From Psychrobacter lutiphocae DSM 21542 (lineage in GTDB: Bacteria > Pseudomonadota > Gammaproteobacteria > Pseudomonadales > Moraxellaceae): 64,000 bases of DNA. The position numbers and the translations under genes are program-made. The notes beneath the pieces were generated by a model. That model worked only from the letters and a program-made list of their open reading frames with translations. It was not told the DNA's origin and made no database searches. Below, one piece after another: positions 10,023 through 21,058 of this stretch (its first letter is position 1; every line of letters starts with the position of its first letter). The stretch spans positions 1-64,000 of the forward strand of contig NZ_KB907631.1 in assembly GCF_000382145.1 (NCBI RefSeq), read 5' to 3'.

Positions 10023-10457
10023 CTGACCTTGATAAATAATAGTTTGGTTAGAAAAGTGGTTAAAAAAATAGTAACAACTGCTATAAACTGTTCGTCCTTT
10101 AAGCCATAGCCAATGACGGCTAAAATGGTCACATAATAACCGAGCTTAGGTGCTACTCATGTAGGCTTAGCGAGGTTAACACCTTAACCATTTAGTAGTT
10201 CGTTGACTATATCAGCAGTGTTCATGTATCAACTCAATACAGCTTCTATTATTAAATCATAACTTGCTCTTATTGTGGAGTTTATCTGCACTTATTTTCG
10301 ATATTTGTCCTAAAACAATCCAATTTACAACAAAAAAGGAGCAACCCTAGGGTCACTCCTTTTTTTTGACTTTCATTTACAACTATGTCAATAGAAAATT
10401 ACTGATTATTCGGTAATAATTTTTATGACAAAGTCGTATTTTTATCACTAATAGTGA
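10023..10457. other. ihfB leader and rpsA 3' spacer
   Basis: It contains the rpsA terminator at 10332-10367 and the presumed ihfB promoter. At about 10138-10185 a segment with GTAGGCTTAGCGAGGTTAAC resembles the core of repeat R1 and may be a decayed copy. No gene was seen. Confidence 0.5.
10332..10367 (-). terminator. rpsA intrinsic terminator
   Basis: Inverted repeat AAAAAAGGAG...ACTCCTTTTTTT around a self-complementary ACCCTAGGGT loop. It lies about 90 bp past the rpsA stop, and the flanking A/T runs allow it to work in either direction. Confidence 0.85.
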
Positions 10458-12140
10458 TTAGTCTTCTTGCATTTGCTCTTTGATCAAGTCACCAATAGTT
10501 TTTGGCTGTGCTTCAGGAGCAGCTTGAGTGCTACCAAGCTCTTTAATCGCTTGACGCTCTTCTGCTTCATCTTTCGCTTTGATTGATAAGCTGATGCTAC
10601 GTGACTTACGGTCTACGCTGATGATTTTCGCTTCAACAGAGTCACCTTCGTTTAGATGCTTAGTCGCATCTTCAACTTTGTCACGCTGAATTTCAGAAGC
10701 GCGTAAGTAACCTTCAACTTCATCAGCAAGAGTAATTACCGCACCTTTAGCATCAACTTCTTTAACCGTACCAGTTACGATAGCGCCACGGTCATGAGCT
10801 ACTAAATACTCATTAAATGGATCTGAGCTTAACTGCTTGATACCTAGGCTGATACGGTTTGCTTCAGCGTCAACTGATAGAACCATTGCTTCAACAGTAT
10901 CGCCTTTGTTGTAGTTACGGATAGCTTCTTCACCAGGCTCATTCCAAGAAATGTCAGATAGGTGAACCAGACCGTCGATACCACCGTCAAGACCGATAAA
11001 GATACCGAAGTCAGTGATTGACTTGATAGTACCCGTTAGCTTATCACCACGATCATATTTCTTGTCGAACTCTTCCCATGGGTTTGGTAGAGTTTGCTTG
11101 ATACCTAGGCTGATACGACGACGTTCTTCGTCGATATCTAGGATCATAACGTCAACTTCGTCACCAATCTGAACAACTTTAGATGGGTGGATGTTTTTGT
11201 TAGTGTGATCCATTTCTGAAACGTGTACTAGACCTTCGATACCGTCAGAAATCTCAGCGAAGCAACCATAGTCAGTTAGGTTAGTTACACGTGCTTTCAC
11301 GATGCTACCTACTGGGTATGTACCGCTTACATTATCCCAAGGATCTGTACCTAACTGTTTTAGACCTAAGCTTACGCGGTTGCGTTCACGATCAAATTTT
11401 AGAACTTTAACTTTAAGGTCTTGACCGACTTCTACAACTTCAGATGGGTGCTTAATACGGCGCCATGCCATATCAGTAATGTGTAGTAGACCGTCGATAC
11501 CACCTAAGTCTACGAATGCACCGTAGTCAGTTAGGTTTTTAACGATACCTTCAACTTCGATACCTTCTTCAAGCTTATTAAGTAGCTCTTCACGCTCAGC
11601 TGAGTTTTCAGCTTCCATAACCGCTTTACGGCTAACAACGACGTTGTTACGTTTTTGATCTAATTTAATAATTTTGAATTCTAGCTCTTTGCCTTCAAGG
11701 TGCGTAGTGTCACGGATTGGACGAACATCAACCAATGAACCTGGTAGGAAAGCGCGTACTGAACCCACATCTACAGTAAAACCACCTTTTACTTTGCTTG
11801 AGATGATACCTTTAACAATTTCGTCGCCTTCAAATAATTTTTCAAGCGCATTCCACGTTTCTACACGTTTTGCTTTTTCACGTGACAGTAAGGTCTGACC
11901 CATACCGTTGTCAACAGCTTCAACAACAACATCAACGCTATCGCCCACTGCTACTTCAAGCTCGCCATTATCGTCTAAGAACTCTTCACGAGCTACCACA
12001 CCCTCAGACTTTAGACCAGTGTCAACTGTAATCCAATCGCTATCGATTGCTACAACAGTACCGTTGATTACTGAGCCACGCTCAATATCAAGACCCTGCT
12101 CTTCAAGACTCGCTTCAAATAGTTCAGCAAATGATTCCAT
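10458..12140 (-). CDS. rpsA: 30S ribosomal protein S1
   Basis: A 560-residue protein with six S1 (OB-fold) RNA-binding domains spread along its length; the later ones show the repeated patterns [37 protein letters not shown] and [20 protein letters not shown]1 captures structured mRNAs on the 30S subunit. Length matches the E. coli protein (557). The upstream neighbour on the same strand is cmk, the usual order. The codon pattern looks cleaner and less AT-rich than the surroundings, as expected for a highly expressed gene. Own terminator downstream. Confidence 0.97.
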   Translation of the reverse strand: MESFAELFEASLEEQGLDIERGSVINGTVVAIDSDWITVDTGLKSEGVVAREEFLDDNGELEVAVGDSVDVVVEAVDNGMGQTLLSREKAKRVETWNALEKLFEGDEIVKGIISSKVKGGFTVDVGSVRAFLPGSLVDVRPIRDTTHLEGKELEFKIIKLDQKRNNVVVSRKAVMEAENSAEREELLNKLEEGIEVEGIVKNLTDYGAFVDLGGIDGLLHITDMAWRRIKHPSEVVEVGQDLKVKVLKFDRERNRVSLGLKQLGTDPWDNVSGTYPVGSIVKARVTNLTDYGCFAEISDGIEGLVHVSEMDHTNKNIHPSKVVQIGDEVDVMILDIDEERRRISLGIKQTLPNPWEEFDKKYDRGDKLTGTIKSITDFGIFIGLDGGIDGLVHLSDISWNEPGEEAIRNYNKGDTVEAMVLSVDAEANRISLGIKQLSSDPFNEYLVAHDRGAIVTGTVKEVDAKGAVITLADEVEGYLRASEIQRDKVEDATKHLNEGDSVEAKIISVDRKSRSISLSIKAKDEAEERQAIKELGSTQAAPEAQPKTIGDLIKEQMQED

Positions 12141-12344
12141 ATGATTACCTTAATATAGCCGTATCCTGTCCAGCACAGTACGGTTCAAGTTAATGAAAAT
12201 AAAAGATTAACGCTGGTTTTACTCTTTTTATTTCCATTTGATAAATTTAATATTAAAAAAACTGTTTACATACAAGGTGTGCTGTATTCACACCGTTACC
12301 TTTTACCACATTAGATAGTCAATATTTTGACACCTAAATGCACA

Positions 12345-13055
12345 CTAGGTAGCAAAACAAATGCCTTTTTCTTGGCAGAATTTTTTGATACTTTGGTAGA
12401 CTTCTTCAGCGCTCATATTTGAGCTATCTAAGACTAAAGCATCTTTGGCTGGCTTAGAGGGCGCAACGCTTCTATTTTCATCTCGCGCATCTCTTTGCTT
12501 AATGCTTTGTAAAATAGACTCGTAATCTACTGCTTGACCTGCCTGCTCTAACTGAGCAACTCTACGGTCAGCACGAGCTTTTGCGCTCGCTGTTAAATAT
12601 ACCTTAGCATCTGCATTGGGGAACACAACTGTTCCCATATCACGACCATCTGCAATTAAGCCTGACTCATTAGCCATATTTTGTTGTAGCGCCAGCAAGG
12701 CTTCTCTAACCTTGGGAAGTGCAGCTACTTGTGACGCATAGCCACCTACTGTTTCATTTCGAATGTCATCAGCCACATTATTGCCATCAACGACAATATT
12801 AACTAGGCCTGATGCTTGCGGCAAAAATTGGATGTCTAGTTGCTCAGTCAGTTGTGCAATGTTTTTTTCATCTTCTGCATCAAGCTTAGATTTATTACCT
12901 GCGATTAGTCCTGCTTCAAAAGCTTTTAGACCGACAATTCGATACAAAGCTCCTGAGTCTAACAGTCGATAATTTAACGCTTGTGCTAGCTTTAAACAAA
13001 CGGTTCCCTTTCCTGCACCACTTGGTCCATCAATTGTAATAACAGGAAAAGTCAT
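12345..13055 (-). CDS. cmk: Cytidylate kinase
   Basis: A 236-residue CMP/dCMP kinase that makes CDP/dCDP from CMP/dCMP with ATP. The P-loop is at residues 9-18 (DGPSGAGKGT). Further family marks are LLDSGALYR for nucleotide binding, the inserted NMP-binding region, DGRDMGTVVFP near residue 140, and RDARDENRSVAP in the lid. Length is normal (227 in E. coli). It sits just upstream of rpsA on the same strand, 204 bp apart, a conserved pairing; the two may share transcription. Confidence 0.95.
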   Translation of the reverse strand: MTFPVITIDGPSGAGKGTVCLKLAQALNYRLLDSGALYRIVGLKAFEAGLIAGNKSKLDAEDEKNIAQLTEQLDIQFLPQASGLVNIVVDGNNVADDIRNETVGGYASQVAALPKVREALLALQQNMANESGLIADGRDMGTVVFPNADAKVYLTASAKARADRRVAQLEQAGQAVDYESILQSIKQRDARDENRSVAPSKPAKDALVLDSSNMSAEEVYQSIKKFCQEKGICFAT

Positions 13056-13296
13056 CTTTGCTCACCCACAGTCTGTTAACTCGTATCCTGCGACATCAGT
13101 AGCTTGTTGCATCATTATTAACCTAACTCACTAATAAGTAGCTATTTCACAAACTAATAGCCCCACAACACAAATAAATAGTGATTTAGTCTATAAGCTT
13201 GATACAAAAAATATGATGGCAGTAAACGCAAATAGGTCAAGATTATAACAAATAAAAGACTATCTCACCAGCCAAATTTTACGCTTTACCTTCTTT

Positions 13297-13839
13297 TTAT
13301 TTCTTATTATTTTTCATTCTACGTTTTTTAAAAAACTGTTTTAAATGATTTTGACTTAGTTTGGATAATAATCCAGAACTTACCGCTATTTTATGATTAT
13401 AAAACCCCATTTTTGCTAAATCTAACCGACTACCTACCATACCAGCCCGTGGCTCGAAAGTAGCAAACACTAAGCGCTGTAAACGAGCATGGATAAGCGC
13501 ACCAAAACACATGGTACAAGGCTCTAAGGTGACATATAAAGTGCTATTAACTGGCAATCGATAGTTTTGTATTGCCTCACAGGCACAGCGTAATGCCACA
13601 ATCTCAGCATGTGCGGTCGGATCATGGGTTTCAATAGGTTGATTAAATCCCTCTCCAATAACCTTACCATCGCAAACTATCACCGCCCCAACAGGCACCT
13701 CTCCTGCTTGTGCGCCTTGATTGGCTAATTGCAGAGCTCGTAACATAAACTGTACATCTTCTAGCATCCAATATTTGGCTTGTTGCAAATACTCAGCGTA
13801 ATTATTTGTATTTGTTTGTTGTGTCAAAAATGGCGTCAT
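13297..13839 (-). CDS. tadA: tRNA-specific adenosine deaminase
   Basis: A 180-residue zinc deaminase that converts A34 to inosine in the tRNA-Arg(ACG) anticodon, an essential step. The catalytic motif HAE is in THDPTAHAEIVALR and the two zinc Cys are in TLEPCTMCFGALIHARL, the TadA pattern. The first 24 or so residues extend beyond the usual start; Met25 (MLEDVQFMLRAL) is an alternative that gives a more typical N-terminus. The C-terminus is Lys/Arg rich (KKRRMKNNKK). Single gene, spaced from cmk by about 240 bp. Confidence 0.92.
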   Translation of the reverse strand: MTPFLTQQTNTNNYAEYLQQAKYWMLEDVQFMLRALQLANQGAQAGEVPVGAVIVCDGKVIGEGFNQPIETHDPTAHAEIVALRCACEAIQNYRLPVNSTLYVTLEPCTMCFGALIHARLQRLVFATFEPRAGMVGSRLDLAKMGFYNHKIAVSSGLLSKLSQNHLKQFFKKRRMKNNKK

Positions 13840-14100
13840 TAACTTTCAGTTACCTTGACTTTAAGCTGCCTTACAAAAGCTATATGCTGATAAAATGTTA
13901 TGTGGTGACAAACACCATATCCTAGATAAATACTATACCCTAAGAAATATAAGACTATTCTCTAATAGGGGCTGTATAGGATTGATTTATTAAGACTGCT
14001 GATATGATAGCTAAGATCGTTCTAGATTAGGCGTAAATCGACGATAATGTCTAGACCTTAGCTAAATATAGATAATAAAAGCTGGCTGATAAAAAATAAA

Positions 14101-14844
14101 CTATTGTGGCAATTGCCAATCAATCGGCGCTTTACCATGCTGTTGCAAATAGTGGTTTGTCTTCGAAAATGGCTTAGTACCAAAAAACCCCCCTCGGTTG
14201 GCTGCTAAGGGGGACGGATGCACTGCAGAGAGTATCAAGTGCTTGTCTGTATCAATAAAACGACCTTTTAATTTTGCCTTACTGCCCCACAGGATAAACA
14301 CCGTGTTTTCAGTTTGTCGATTGACCACATCAATCACCGCATCGGTAAACTGCTCCCAGCCTTTACCTTGATGACTCCCAGCCATACCTTCTTCTACCGT
14401 TAACGAGGCATTTAGTAGCAATACACCTTGCTGCGCCCATGAGGTTAAGTCACCATGTTTGGGTGGCAAGCTACCGATATCATCGGCCATTTCTTTTAAA
14501 ATATTATTCAATGAAGGTGGCTTAGGGATAATCTTCGGTACAGAAAATGACAGACCCATTGCCTGCCCTGGACCATGATAAGGATCTTGTCCTAAGATGA
14601 CGACTTTCACATTCGATAGTGGCGTCAAATTAAAGGCGTTAAACATCATACTGGCTTTAGGATATATGCTTTTTCCTGAGCCATATTCTTGACGCAAAAA
14701 CTCACGTAAGTTGTCCATATTCTCTGAGGTTAACTCATCAGCTAGTGCGTGTTTCCAGTCTTCTGGCATCTTAACATTGGCCAATATCGCCTGTTTTTCT
14801 GCTTCTGTTTTTTGAGGTTTTAATTCATTTTGCATCGCAAGCAC
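14101..14844 (-). CDS. ung: Uracil-DNA glycosylase
   Basis: A 247-residue family 1 uracil-DNA glycosylase that removes uracil from DNA to start base-excision repair. The water-activating motif is GQDPYHGPGQAMGLSFSV with the catalytic Asp at residue 87, and the second signature is HPSPLAANRGGFFG with the catalytic His near residue 210. Length is typical (229 in E. coli). Met4 is a possible alternative start. It lies downstream of clpA, separated by an intrinsic terminator, so it is probably transcribed on its own. Confidence 0.96.
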   Translation of the reverse strand: MLAMQNELKPQKTEAEKQAILANVKMPEDWKHALADELTSENMDNLREFLRQEYGSGKSIYPKASMMFNAFNLTPLSNVKVVILGQDPYHGPGQAMGLSFSVPKIIPKPPSLNNILKEMADDIGSLPPKHGDLTSWAQQGVLLLNASLTVEEGMAGSHQGKGWEQFTDAVIDVVNRQTENTVFILWGSKAKLKGRFIDTDKHLILSAVHPSPLAANRGGFFGTKPFSKTNHYLQQHGKAPIDWQLPQ

Positions 14845-14987
14845 TCTTATCTAAAGTCTGTTGGATTTCTAAAGTTTGTGAAATTTATCGTTTGAAACCA
14901 TTGTATAACATCTGGGCTGTTACCGTTAGGTCATGGTTGATATAAAATGCCCGAAGCTAGACCAAGCATAAAATTATGTCTGAAAAC

Positions 14988-15020
14988 AAAAAGAGGCCAA
15001 CCTAGGGTTAACCTCTTTTT
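14988..15020 (-). terminator. clpA intrinsic terminator
   Basis: AAAGAGG...CCTCTTT stem with inner AACC/GGTT pairing around a TAGG centre, followed by a T-run in both directions. It lies about 55 bp after the clpA stop. Confidence 0.8.
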
Positions 15021-15074
15021 TACTGTTCTAACTTTTAGACTAATTAATCTAAAGTAATGCAACCTTAGCAGTTA

Positions 15075-17654
15075 TTAACCTTCTTCAGTATCGGCATACT
15101 CCACACCACGCTGACCGTGTTTTTCAACAACGGTCAGTAGGATGCGACTGCCTTCTGCTGCTGCCTTGTCCTCATCATCAACTGCCTTGGTAAAGGCCTC
15201 ATCACTTAAAGTGACATGTACTGCGCCACCATCTACCAAATCACCGAATAGCACCATATTAGCTAATGGCTTTTTGATTTCATTTTGAATTAAACGCTGC
15301 ATTGGACGTGCACCCATCAAGCGATCATAGCCTTTTTCTGCCAAGTACTCACGTACCGCATCATCAATCTCAAGCACCACTTGCTTGTCATCTAACTGAG
15401 CTTGAAGCTCAACCAAGAACTTATCAACTACTGAAATCACAATAGCAGGGTCTAGTGGATTGAACTGAATAATGGCATCCAAGCGGTTGCGAAATTCTGG
15501 TGTGAATACTCGGTTCATCGCTTCGGTATTATCTTTACTATGATCTTGCTTAGTAAAGCCCATTGACGAGCGACTAATGTTTTCTGCACCCACGTTAGTA
15601 GTCATAATCAAAATAACTTGCTTAAAGCTGGCAACTCGACCATTATTATCTGTAAGTGAGCCATGATCCATTACTTGCAACAGCAAGTTAAATACATCAG
15701 GATGCGCTTTTTCTATCTCATCAAGTAGCAAAACACAATGCGGGTGTTGATTGATTTTTTCGGTTAATAATCCACCTTGATCAAAGCCTACATAACCTGG
15801 TGGCGCACCAATTAACCGCGAAGCCGTATGTGCTTCCATATATTCTGACATATCAAAACGTATTAGCTCAATCCCCATCAGATTTGCCAACTGTTTTGAC
15901 ACTTCTGTTTTACCTACCCCTGTCGGGCCAGCAAACATAAATGAACCAATCGGCTTATCTGTCGGTTTCAGACCTGCACGTGACAATTTAATGGCATCCG
16001 ATAAGGTTTTAATCGCTTCTGCTTGACCAAATACCAAACGATTTAAATCACGGTCTAAGTGCTGTAATAAAGACTTATCATCGTTAGAGACGGACTTAGG
16101 TGGAATACGTGCCAATTTTGAAATGATGGCTTCAATGTCTTCCACATCAATGACTACTGGATCAGTATGCTCCTCTACTGTTTCAGCATGATCTTCAGCC
16201 CTTGACGCTTCCGCTTCTGTTTCAGTTTCGCTACTACCTATTGTTTCGCTACTACCTATTTCAGTATCGGTTGCCTCAAACCCTGATTCAGTTACTGCGT
16301 CCTCATTGTCTAAGCCCGTTTCATCTGCATTAATTTGCGCATCATAATCGGCATGACTTTGACTGTTAATTTCATCAATCAATAGATCTTCGCCAACTAC
16401 CTGATCAGCACTAGGTACGATACCTAGTCGCTTATAAGCACCTGCCTCATCGATCACATCAATAGCTTTATCAGGTAAAAAGCGCTCATGGATATGTTTC
16501 GCAGACAACTGCACAGCACTCACCAAAGCTTCATCTGTATATTTTACATTATGAAACTCTTCATAACGTGACTTTAACCCACGTAAGATATCAATACTAT
16601 CTTCAATACTTGGCTCGTTTACATCAATTTTTTGGAAGCGGCGTGACAGCGCATGGTCTTTTTCGAAAACTTGACGATATTCGGTAAAAGTAGTTGAGCC
16701 TATACATCTTAGCTCACCATTTGCCAGTGCTGGCTTGATCAAGTTGGATACATCCATATTGCTACTCATCGAAGATCCAGCACCTATAATCATATGAATC
16801 TCATCAATAAATAATATGGCATTCGGCTTTTTCTTCAACTCATCTAGCAAAGCCTTCATACGCTTTTCAAAGTCACCACGATACTTAGTACCCGCAATTA
16901 AAGATCCTATTTCAAGACTATAAATCACGCAGCCTTGTAATGGTTTTGGTGCTTTATTATTAATAATAAGCCAGGCTAAACCTTCGGCTATCGAGGTTTT
17001 ACCCACCCCTGGATCACCTACTAATAAAGGGTTGTTCTTACGCCGGCGACACAATACTTGAGCTGTGCGCTCAATCTCACTTTCGCGGCCAATTAATGGG
17101 TCGGTTTTGCCTTCGGCAGCACGTTTGTTTAAGTTTTGTGCAAACTCTTCGAGTGGATCTTTTTTACTACGACCTGCTTTGTTGTTTTCTGCTTCTGCAT
17201 CTTGATTGCTACGAGTTTCATCACCGTCTGCACCGTGTGATAAATACTGTGTTAATTCAAGGCGACTCACGCCTTGTTTTTTGAGTAAATATACCGCATA
17301 GGTATCATGCTCAGAAAACATAGATACCAAAATATCTGAGCCTTGCACCAAACGACCTGATCCAATTGATTGCACATGAAAAATAGCACGCTGTAAGATG
17401 CGGTCAAAACTTTGTGTCGCTTGTGGAGTTTGCTCTAAATCTGCATCTATCTTTGGAGTGTGCTTTTCTATATAAGCTTCTAAATCTGCGCGTAAACTAC
17501 TAATATCTGCGCCACAAGCTTTAAGTGTGGTGGCGGCATTATTATTCTCAAGCAGTGCCAGCAGTAAATGCTCCACTGTCAAATACTCGTGTGACTTTTG
17601 TCGTGCCAAAGTCATGGCAAGACGTAAGGAAACTTCGAGGTGACGACTTAACAT
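15075..17654 (-). CDS. clpA: ATP-dependent Clp protease ATP-binding subunit ClpA
   Basis: An 859-residue AAA+ unfoldase that feeds substrates to ClpP. A Clp N-domain covers residues 1-145. D1 has the Walker A GDPGVGKT near 215 and D2 has GPTGVGKTE near 575. The C-terminal region ends in the small AAA subdomain. E. coli ClpA has 758 residues. The excess lies mostly in an acidic insertion between D1 and D2 (about residues 415-505), rich in Asp, Glu, Ser and Thr with the internal repeat [12 protein letters not shown], plus a short charged linker after the N-domain. It is preceded by clpS on the same strand, the usual adaptor-unfoldase pair. Confidence 0.95.
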   Translation of the reverse strand: MLSRHLEVSLRLAMTLARQKSHEYLTVEHLLLALLENNNAATTLKACGADISSLRADLEAYIEKHTPKIDADLEQTPQATQSFDRILQRAIFHVQSIGSGRLVQGSDILVSMFSEHDTYAVYLLKKQGVSRLELTQYLSHGADGDETRSNQDAEAENNKAGRSKKDPLEEFAQNLNKRAAEGKTDPLIGRESEIERTAQVLCRRRKNNPLLVGDPGVGKTSIAEGLAWLIINNKAPKPLQGCVIYSLEIGSLIAGTKYRGDFEKRMKALLDELKKKPNAILFIDEIHMIIGAGSSMSSNMDVSNLIKPALANGELRCIGSTTFTEYRQVFEKDHALSRRFQKIDVNEPSIEDSIDILRGLKSRYEEFHNVKYTDEALVSAVQLSAKHIHERFLPDKAIDVIDEAGAYKRLGIVPSADQVVGEDLLIDEINSQSHADYDAQINADETGLDNEDAVTESGFEATDTEIGSSETIGSSETETEAEASRAEDHAETVEEHTDPVVIDVEDIEAIISKLARIPPKSVSNDDKSLLQHLDRDLNRLVFGQAEAIKTLSDAIKLSRAGLKPTDKPIGSFMFAGPTGVGKTEVSKQLANLMGIELIRFDMSEYMEAHTASRLIGAPPGYVGFDQGGLLTEKINQHPHCVLLLDEIEKAHPDVFNLLLQVMDHGSLTDNNGRVASFKQVILIMTTNVGAENISRSSMGFTKQDHSKDNTEAMNRVFTPEFRNRLDAIIQFNPLDPAIVISVVDKFLVELQAQLDDKQVVLEIDDAVREYLAEKGYDRLMGARPMQRLIQNEIKKPLANMVLFGDLVDGGAVHVTLSDEAFTKAVDDEDKAAAEGSRILLTVVEKHGQRGVEYADTEEG

Positions 17655-17830
17655 AAAGATATCCTAATTTTATTGTAGTTTTGATGGGCTAGACACTGGT
17701 CTTAACCACATAAGCATACCTATTTAGTAGGGTTGCTTACCTCAAAAATCAAGAGCACCCTGTAATAATAGTGTCAAGATTGGCAGCTGTTTCTTGTTCT
17801 TCTCTTTGCCCAGCCTATCTAACTGACACA

Positions 17831-17872
17831 AAAAACCCCTTAGTGCCGATTATAAAGGCATTAAGGGGTTTT
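17831..17872 (-). terminator. Intrinsic terminator between clpS and clpA
   Basis: Long stem AAAACCCCTTAGTGCC / GGCATTAAGGGGTTTT with one mismatch and a 9-base loop. It lies about 35 bp after the clpS stop and upstream of clpA, so clpA probably has its own promoter or depends on partial read-through. Confidence 0.85.
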
Positions 17873-17905
17873 ACAGTTAAGTTAAGTATCTTGTCAGTAA
17901 CGCAT

Positions 17906-18340
17906 CTAGTCTTGATGTGGCTCAATTTGACACAGCAATGGATAACCTTCTTTGCGTGCGGTTTGATTGACATGCTGCGCTTTGGTCTCAGCGATATCTT
18001 TTGGATAAATACCTGCAATACCGCGACCTTTATGGTGAATATTGAGCATGATGTCAACCGCATCATCAATATTATGGCGAAACTGTGACTGTAGAATATA
18101 AACCACAAAGTCCATCGGAGTATAATCATCGTTATACATCACCACTGCGAACATTGGTGGCTTAGCCAGCTCAGGCTCCGCAACCATTACATCGACTTCA
18201 CCTTCTTCTTCGGTGTGTTCATCAGTCAATCGTGATGGCAAGGTGATGGCTGGTGGTAAGATGGGCTCAAAAGCTGGATGATGCCAATCTGCTGTCATGG
18301 ATTTACTCTTTATCGTATCAGTATTCATTAATCGCTTCAT
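17906..18340 (-). CDS. clpS: ATP-dependent Clp protease adaptor ClpS
   Basis: The N-degron adaptor that delivers substrates to ClpA. The core fold spans residues 55-140: VVMYNDDYTPMDFVVYIL is the hallmark binding-pocket segment, followed by the KGRGIAGIYPKDIAETK region. At 144 residues it is longer than E. coli ClpS (106) because of an N-terminal tail. Met16 (MTADWHH), preceded by AAAGAG at good spacing, is a likelier start than the first Met, which lacks a clear ribosome site. Clients should be proteins with bulky hydrophobic N-termini. Confidence 0.93.
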   Translation of the reverse strand: MKRLMNTDTIKSKSMTADWHHPAFEPILPPAITLPSRLTDEHTEEEGEVDVMVAEPELAKPPMFAVVMYNDDYTPMDFVVYILQSQFRHNIDDAVDIMLNIHHKGRGIAGIYPKDIAETKAQHVNQTARKEGYPLLCQIEPHQD

Positions 18341-18555
18341 AACATTGATGTCATATCAGGCAAAAGCTGATGTCTTTATTAAATCTTTTACTTCACTTTC
18401 AGATTAAAACACAACTCAACAAACAACAACTTTTCATATTAAGATACAACTCAATAATTGTGAAAGCTGGCACTTGTACTGAAAGTTGCTACTTGTGACC
18501 CAACAAAATATGATCTTTTATTAAAGGCTTATGAAATTAATAATGGTCACTACCA

Positions 18556-19350
18556 CTAATTGCTACTATTGTCATCAGTTACAGGGCGTTGGTCTGTTTC
18601 TGGAATTTCAGACAAGGACATCGGCATCTTATCTATCGGACTAGATAGCTGCCAATTATAAATCTGTTCCACTTTTTCTTCATTAGCGACCAATTCCAGT
18701 TTTGCTTGTTTGGGACGAAAACCTTTAGGCATCACAAAGCGACCACGAATACGTGCTATCCCTTTGATGTCATAAATACTCGGCTCTAAAGGTACTTCTA
18801 CCAAGCTATCTTCATCTAGCAAGGTCAACTTAGGTCTTAATCGATGTTGCCTACCATCTTCTGCTAGCATGGCAACATCAAAGCGATACTCAAATGCATT
18901 CTCTGGTAACGGCTGTATCTTAGCACCGACAATCTGCAACGGTATGCCGCCTTGTGCGATAAGGCTATTCGCATACACTTCATTAACCTGCAATAGTTGC
19001 AAATTTGCCACTTCTAGATCTTGGATATCGGTACGCAACTGACCTAAATTATTTAAACTAATATCACGCTCTTTTTTGGTAGCATCTAACTGTTCGGTTA
19101 ATAAAGCTACGTTACTTCTAAGCTGCTGAATACCTTCCGCACTTAATTGTAACGATTCGTTTTTAGCTTCAAAAGCTTTTTGTGAAGCTTGATAACCACG
19201 GTAATAACCGAACTTATGACCAAATGCCATCGCAATCACGCCAGTTAATATCAGAGCACTAACAAATAATACCAATACCAGCGGACTCATGACACTTTTA
19301 GATGACTGCTTAACAAGTTTGGATCTGGGTTTGCTAATTTCGGTAGGCAT
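18556..19350 (-). CDS. DUF6776 family membrane-anchored coiled-coil protein
   Basis: A 264-residue protein with one transmembrane segment (about residues 22-44), a coiled coil of roughly 70 residues (NESLQLSAEGIQQLRSNVALL onward), and a beta-rich periplasmic C-terminal domain with the pattern FRPKQAKLELVANEEKVEQIYNW. This layout matches the DUF6776 family of gammaproteobacteria, which has no established function. Topology (N-in, C-out) is inferred. It precedes clpS on the same strand at about 215 bp, so operon membership is uncertain. Confidence 0.7.
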   Translation of the reverse strand: MPTEISKPRSKLVKQSSKSVMSPLVLVLFVSALILTGVIAMAFGHKFGYYRGYQASQKAFEAKNESLQLSAEGIQQLRSNVALLTEQLDATKKERDISLNNLGQLRTDIQDLEVANLQLLQVNEVYANSLIAQGGIPLQIVGAKIQPLPENAFEYRFDVAMLAEDGRQHRLRPKLTLLDEDSLVEVPLEPSIYDIKGIARIRGRFVMPKGFRPKQAKLELVANEEKVEQIYNWQLSSPIDKMPMSLSEIPETDQRPVTDDNSSN

Positions 19351-19544
19351 GTGTTTTAGACTCGCATCTGGTGAATCGGCAATGAGTTAAAGCATCAAGA
19401 TAATTCATAATGATAAAGTTATATGCCATTATCGCTTATTTATAACTAATCCTGTCTATTACAAATTAAATAATAAAACTGGACCTTGATATTAGATATA
19501 TAGCTATTAGACATATTGATATTTAATACATTGACATTAAAGTT

Positions 19545-19567
19545 AAGCCCAAAACAATTTTGGGCTT
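19545..19567. terminator. Perfect hairpin downstream of argC
   Basis: AAGCCCAAAA / TTTTGGGCTT with a 3-base loop. It lies between argC (upstream on the minus strand) and the DUF6776 gene. The trailing U-tract is weak, so terminator activity is probable but not certain. Confidence 0.6.
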
Positions 19568-19641
19568 AATATTATACCTAACTCTAGGGCTAATACCTAA
19601 CATAAGCTTAGTCGTGATACGCATTTAAAGCATTCATTTAA

Positions 19642-19743
19642 TACCAAATCTGAAAATTAAGATATCGAGGAAAAAGAGTGTAAACGCTACAAGTAGTAGG
19701 TTTAGCGAGTTTGACAAAGATAGATTATTTTTCAGAAAAGGTA
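19642..19743 (+). mobile_element. 102-bp MITE-like element, copy B
   Basis: It starts TACCAAATCT and ends AGAAAAGGTA, with TAA target duplications at 19639-19641 and 19744-19746. Exactly 102 bp. It lies between argC and the DUF6776 gene. Confidence 0.92.
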
Positions 19744-19880
19744 TAATATTTTTTGTTAACGCCATACTACCTAAGGCATAGATTAAACTAAAGGCACAAA
19801 ACTCATTTGTATATAAGCTAAGCGACTGGTTAGGATACATAAAACATTTACTTTCAAAGGGAACATAAGTTAAGGCAGGG

Positions 19881-20948
19881 TTAAGGCACAACAGGCACAT
19901 GACTAAGCCCTAATGCCTCATCAAAACCAAACATCACATTCATACACTGTACCGCCTGTCCAGCAGCCCCTTTAACCAAATTATCTTGCACTACCATGAC
20001 AGTCGCCTGTTTTTTATTTGCATCTTGATAAACAGCTATACGCAATATATTACTAGCACGCACACTGCGAGTATCTGGGAAATCACCTTGTGGTAACACA
20101 TCAACAAACGGCTCATGTTGATAAGCAGCTTCATATAATGCTTGCAAATCCACCGCAGCGCCAGCATCAGTTAGACTAAGGTGAATAGTGGTGAACATCC
20201 CACGAATCATAGGCACCAAATGTGGTACAAATCGTATATTATGCACAAACTGGCTAGCTAGTAATTGATGTACACCTTGCTCAATCTCAGGTAAGTGACG
20301 ATGTCCCGTCACCCCATAAGCATTGAAATTGTCTGTCGTTTCGGCATAGTTTAAGTGTAACTTCGCCTGACGTCCAGCACCTGAGACGCCAGACTTTGCA
20401 TCAATAATAATAGAAGGCTCAATCAATTGCGTATTTTGTGCATTTTGTGCTTCAATAATAGGCTTTAAGCCCAAAATCGCAGTGGTTGGATAACAGCCAG
20501 GATTACCAATCACTTGTGCAGACTTAATCGCCTCACGATTGACTTCTGGTAACCCATAAGCGGCTTGCTTTAGTAATTCAGGACAAGCGTGTTTATGCTG
20601 ATACCACTGCTCGAATGCCTCAAGCGATTGCAAGCGAAAATCTGCCGCTAAATCAATCACTTTCACTCCCGCATTGACCAGATTTTGAGCTTGCTGCATC
20701 GCCACGCCATGTGGTGTGGCAAAAAACACCACATCACACCCAGCTAAAGCATCAACCGTTTGCTCACCTAGATCGCTGTATACCAAGTCTGAAACACCTC
20801 TTAAACTTGGAAAAACAGAAGCGACCGGCTTGCCCGCTTCAGCACGTGAGGTTAACCATTTAATCGAAACTTTTGGGTGTGAAGATAACAGCCTTATAAG
20901 CTCAACGCCTGTATATCCAGTTCCACCAACTATGGCAACTTGCAACAT
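19881..20948 (-). CDS. argC: N-acetyl-gamma-glutamyl-phosphate reductase
   Basis: A 355-residue NADP-dependent enzyme for the third step of arginine synthesis. An N-terminal Rossmann motif [15 protein letters not shown] and the active-site GNPGCYPTT with the catalytic Cys (about residue 150) are present. The later [11 protein letters not shown] segment is also characteristic. Length matches the long-form ArgC (334-355). Other arg genes are not adjacent. It lies about 110 bp downstream of hemE on the same strand, across a triple 16-bp repeat. Confidence 0.95.
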   Translation of the reverse strand: MLQVAIVGGTGYTGVELIRLLSSHPKVSIKWLTSRAEAGKPVASVFPSLRGVSDLVYSDLGEQTVDALAGCDVVFFATPHGVAMQQAQNLVNAGVKVIDLAADFRLQSLEAFEQWYQHKHACPELLKQAAYGLPEVNREAIKSAQVIGNPGCYPTTAILGLKPIIEAQNAQNTQLIEPSIIIDAKSGVSGAGRQAKLHLNYAETTDNFNAYGVTGHRHLPEIEQGVHQLLASQFVHNIRFVPHLVPMIRGMFTTIHLSLTDAGAAVDLQALYEAAYQHEPFVDVLPQGDFPDTRSVRASNILRIAVYQDANKKQATVMVVQDNLVKGAAGQAVQCMNVMFGFDEALGLSHVPVVP

Positions 20949-21008
20949 ATCTTATCCTATCTGATTATTATTCTATCTTTAGTAGATAAAATTAGTGGGT
21001 AAATTTTA

Positions 21009-21056
21009 GCATGATAACTGGCTAACATGATAACTGGCTAGCATGGTAACTGGTGA
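21009..21056. repeat. 16-bp tandem repeat, three copies, between hemE and argC
   Basis: Units GCATGATAACTGGCTA, ACATGATAACTGGCTA and GCATGGTAACTGGTGA lie end to end, filling half of the short spacer between hemE and argC. Confidence 0.85.
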
Positions 21057-21058
21057 TG

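Noticed and set aside
11674..12144. Plus-strand Ser/Thr-rich ORFs inside rpsA
   Set aside because: Antisense shadows of a highly biased coding sequence.
19634..19900. 88-residue ORF on the minus strand
   Set aside because: It is mostly the reverse translation of the 102-bp element and overlaps the end of argC; the same peptide appears in reverse at 48131-48430.
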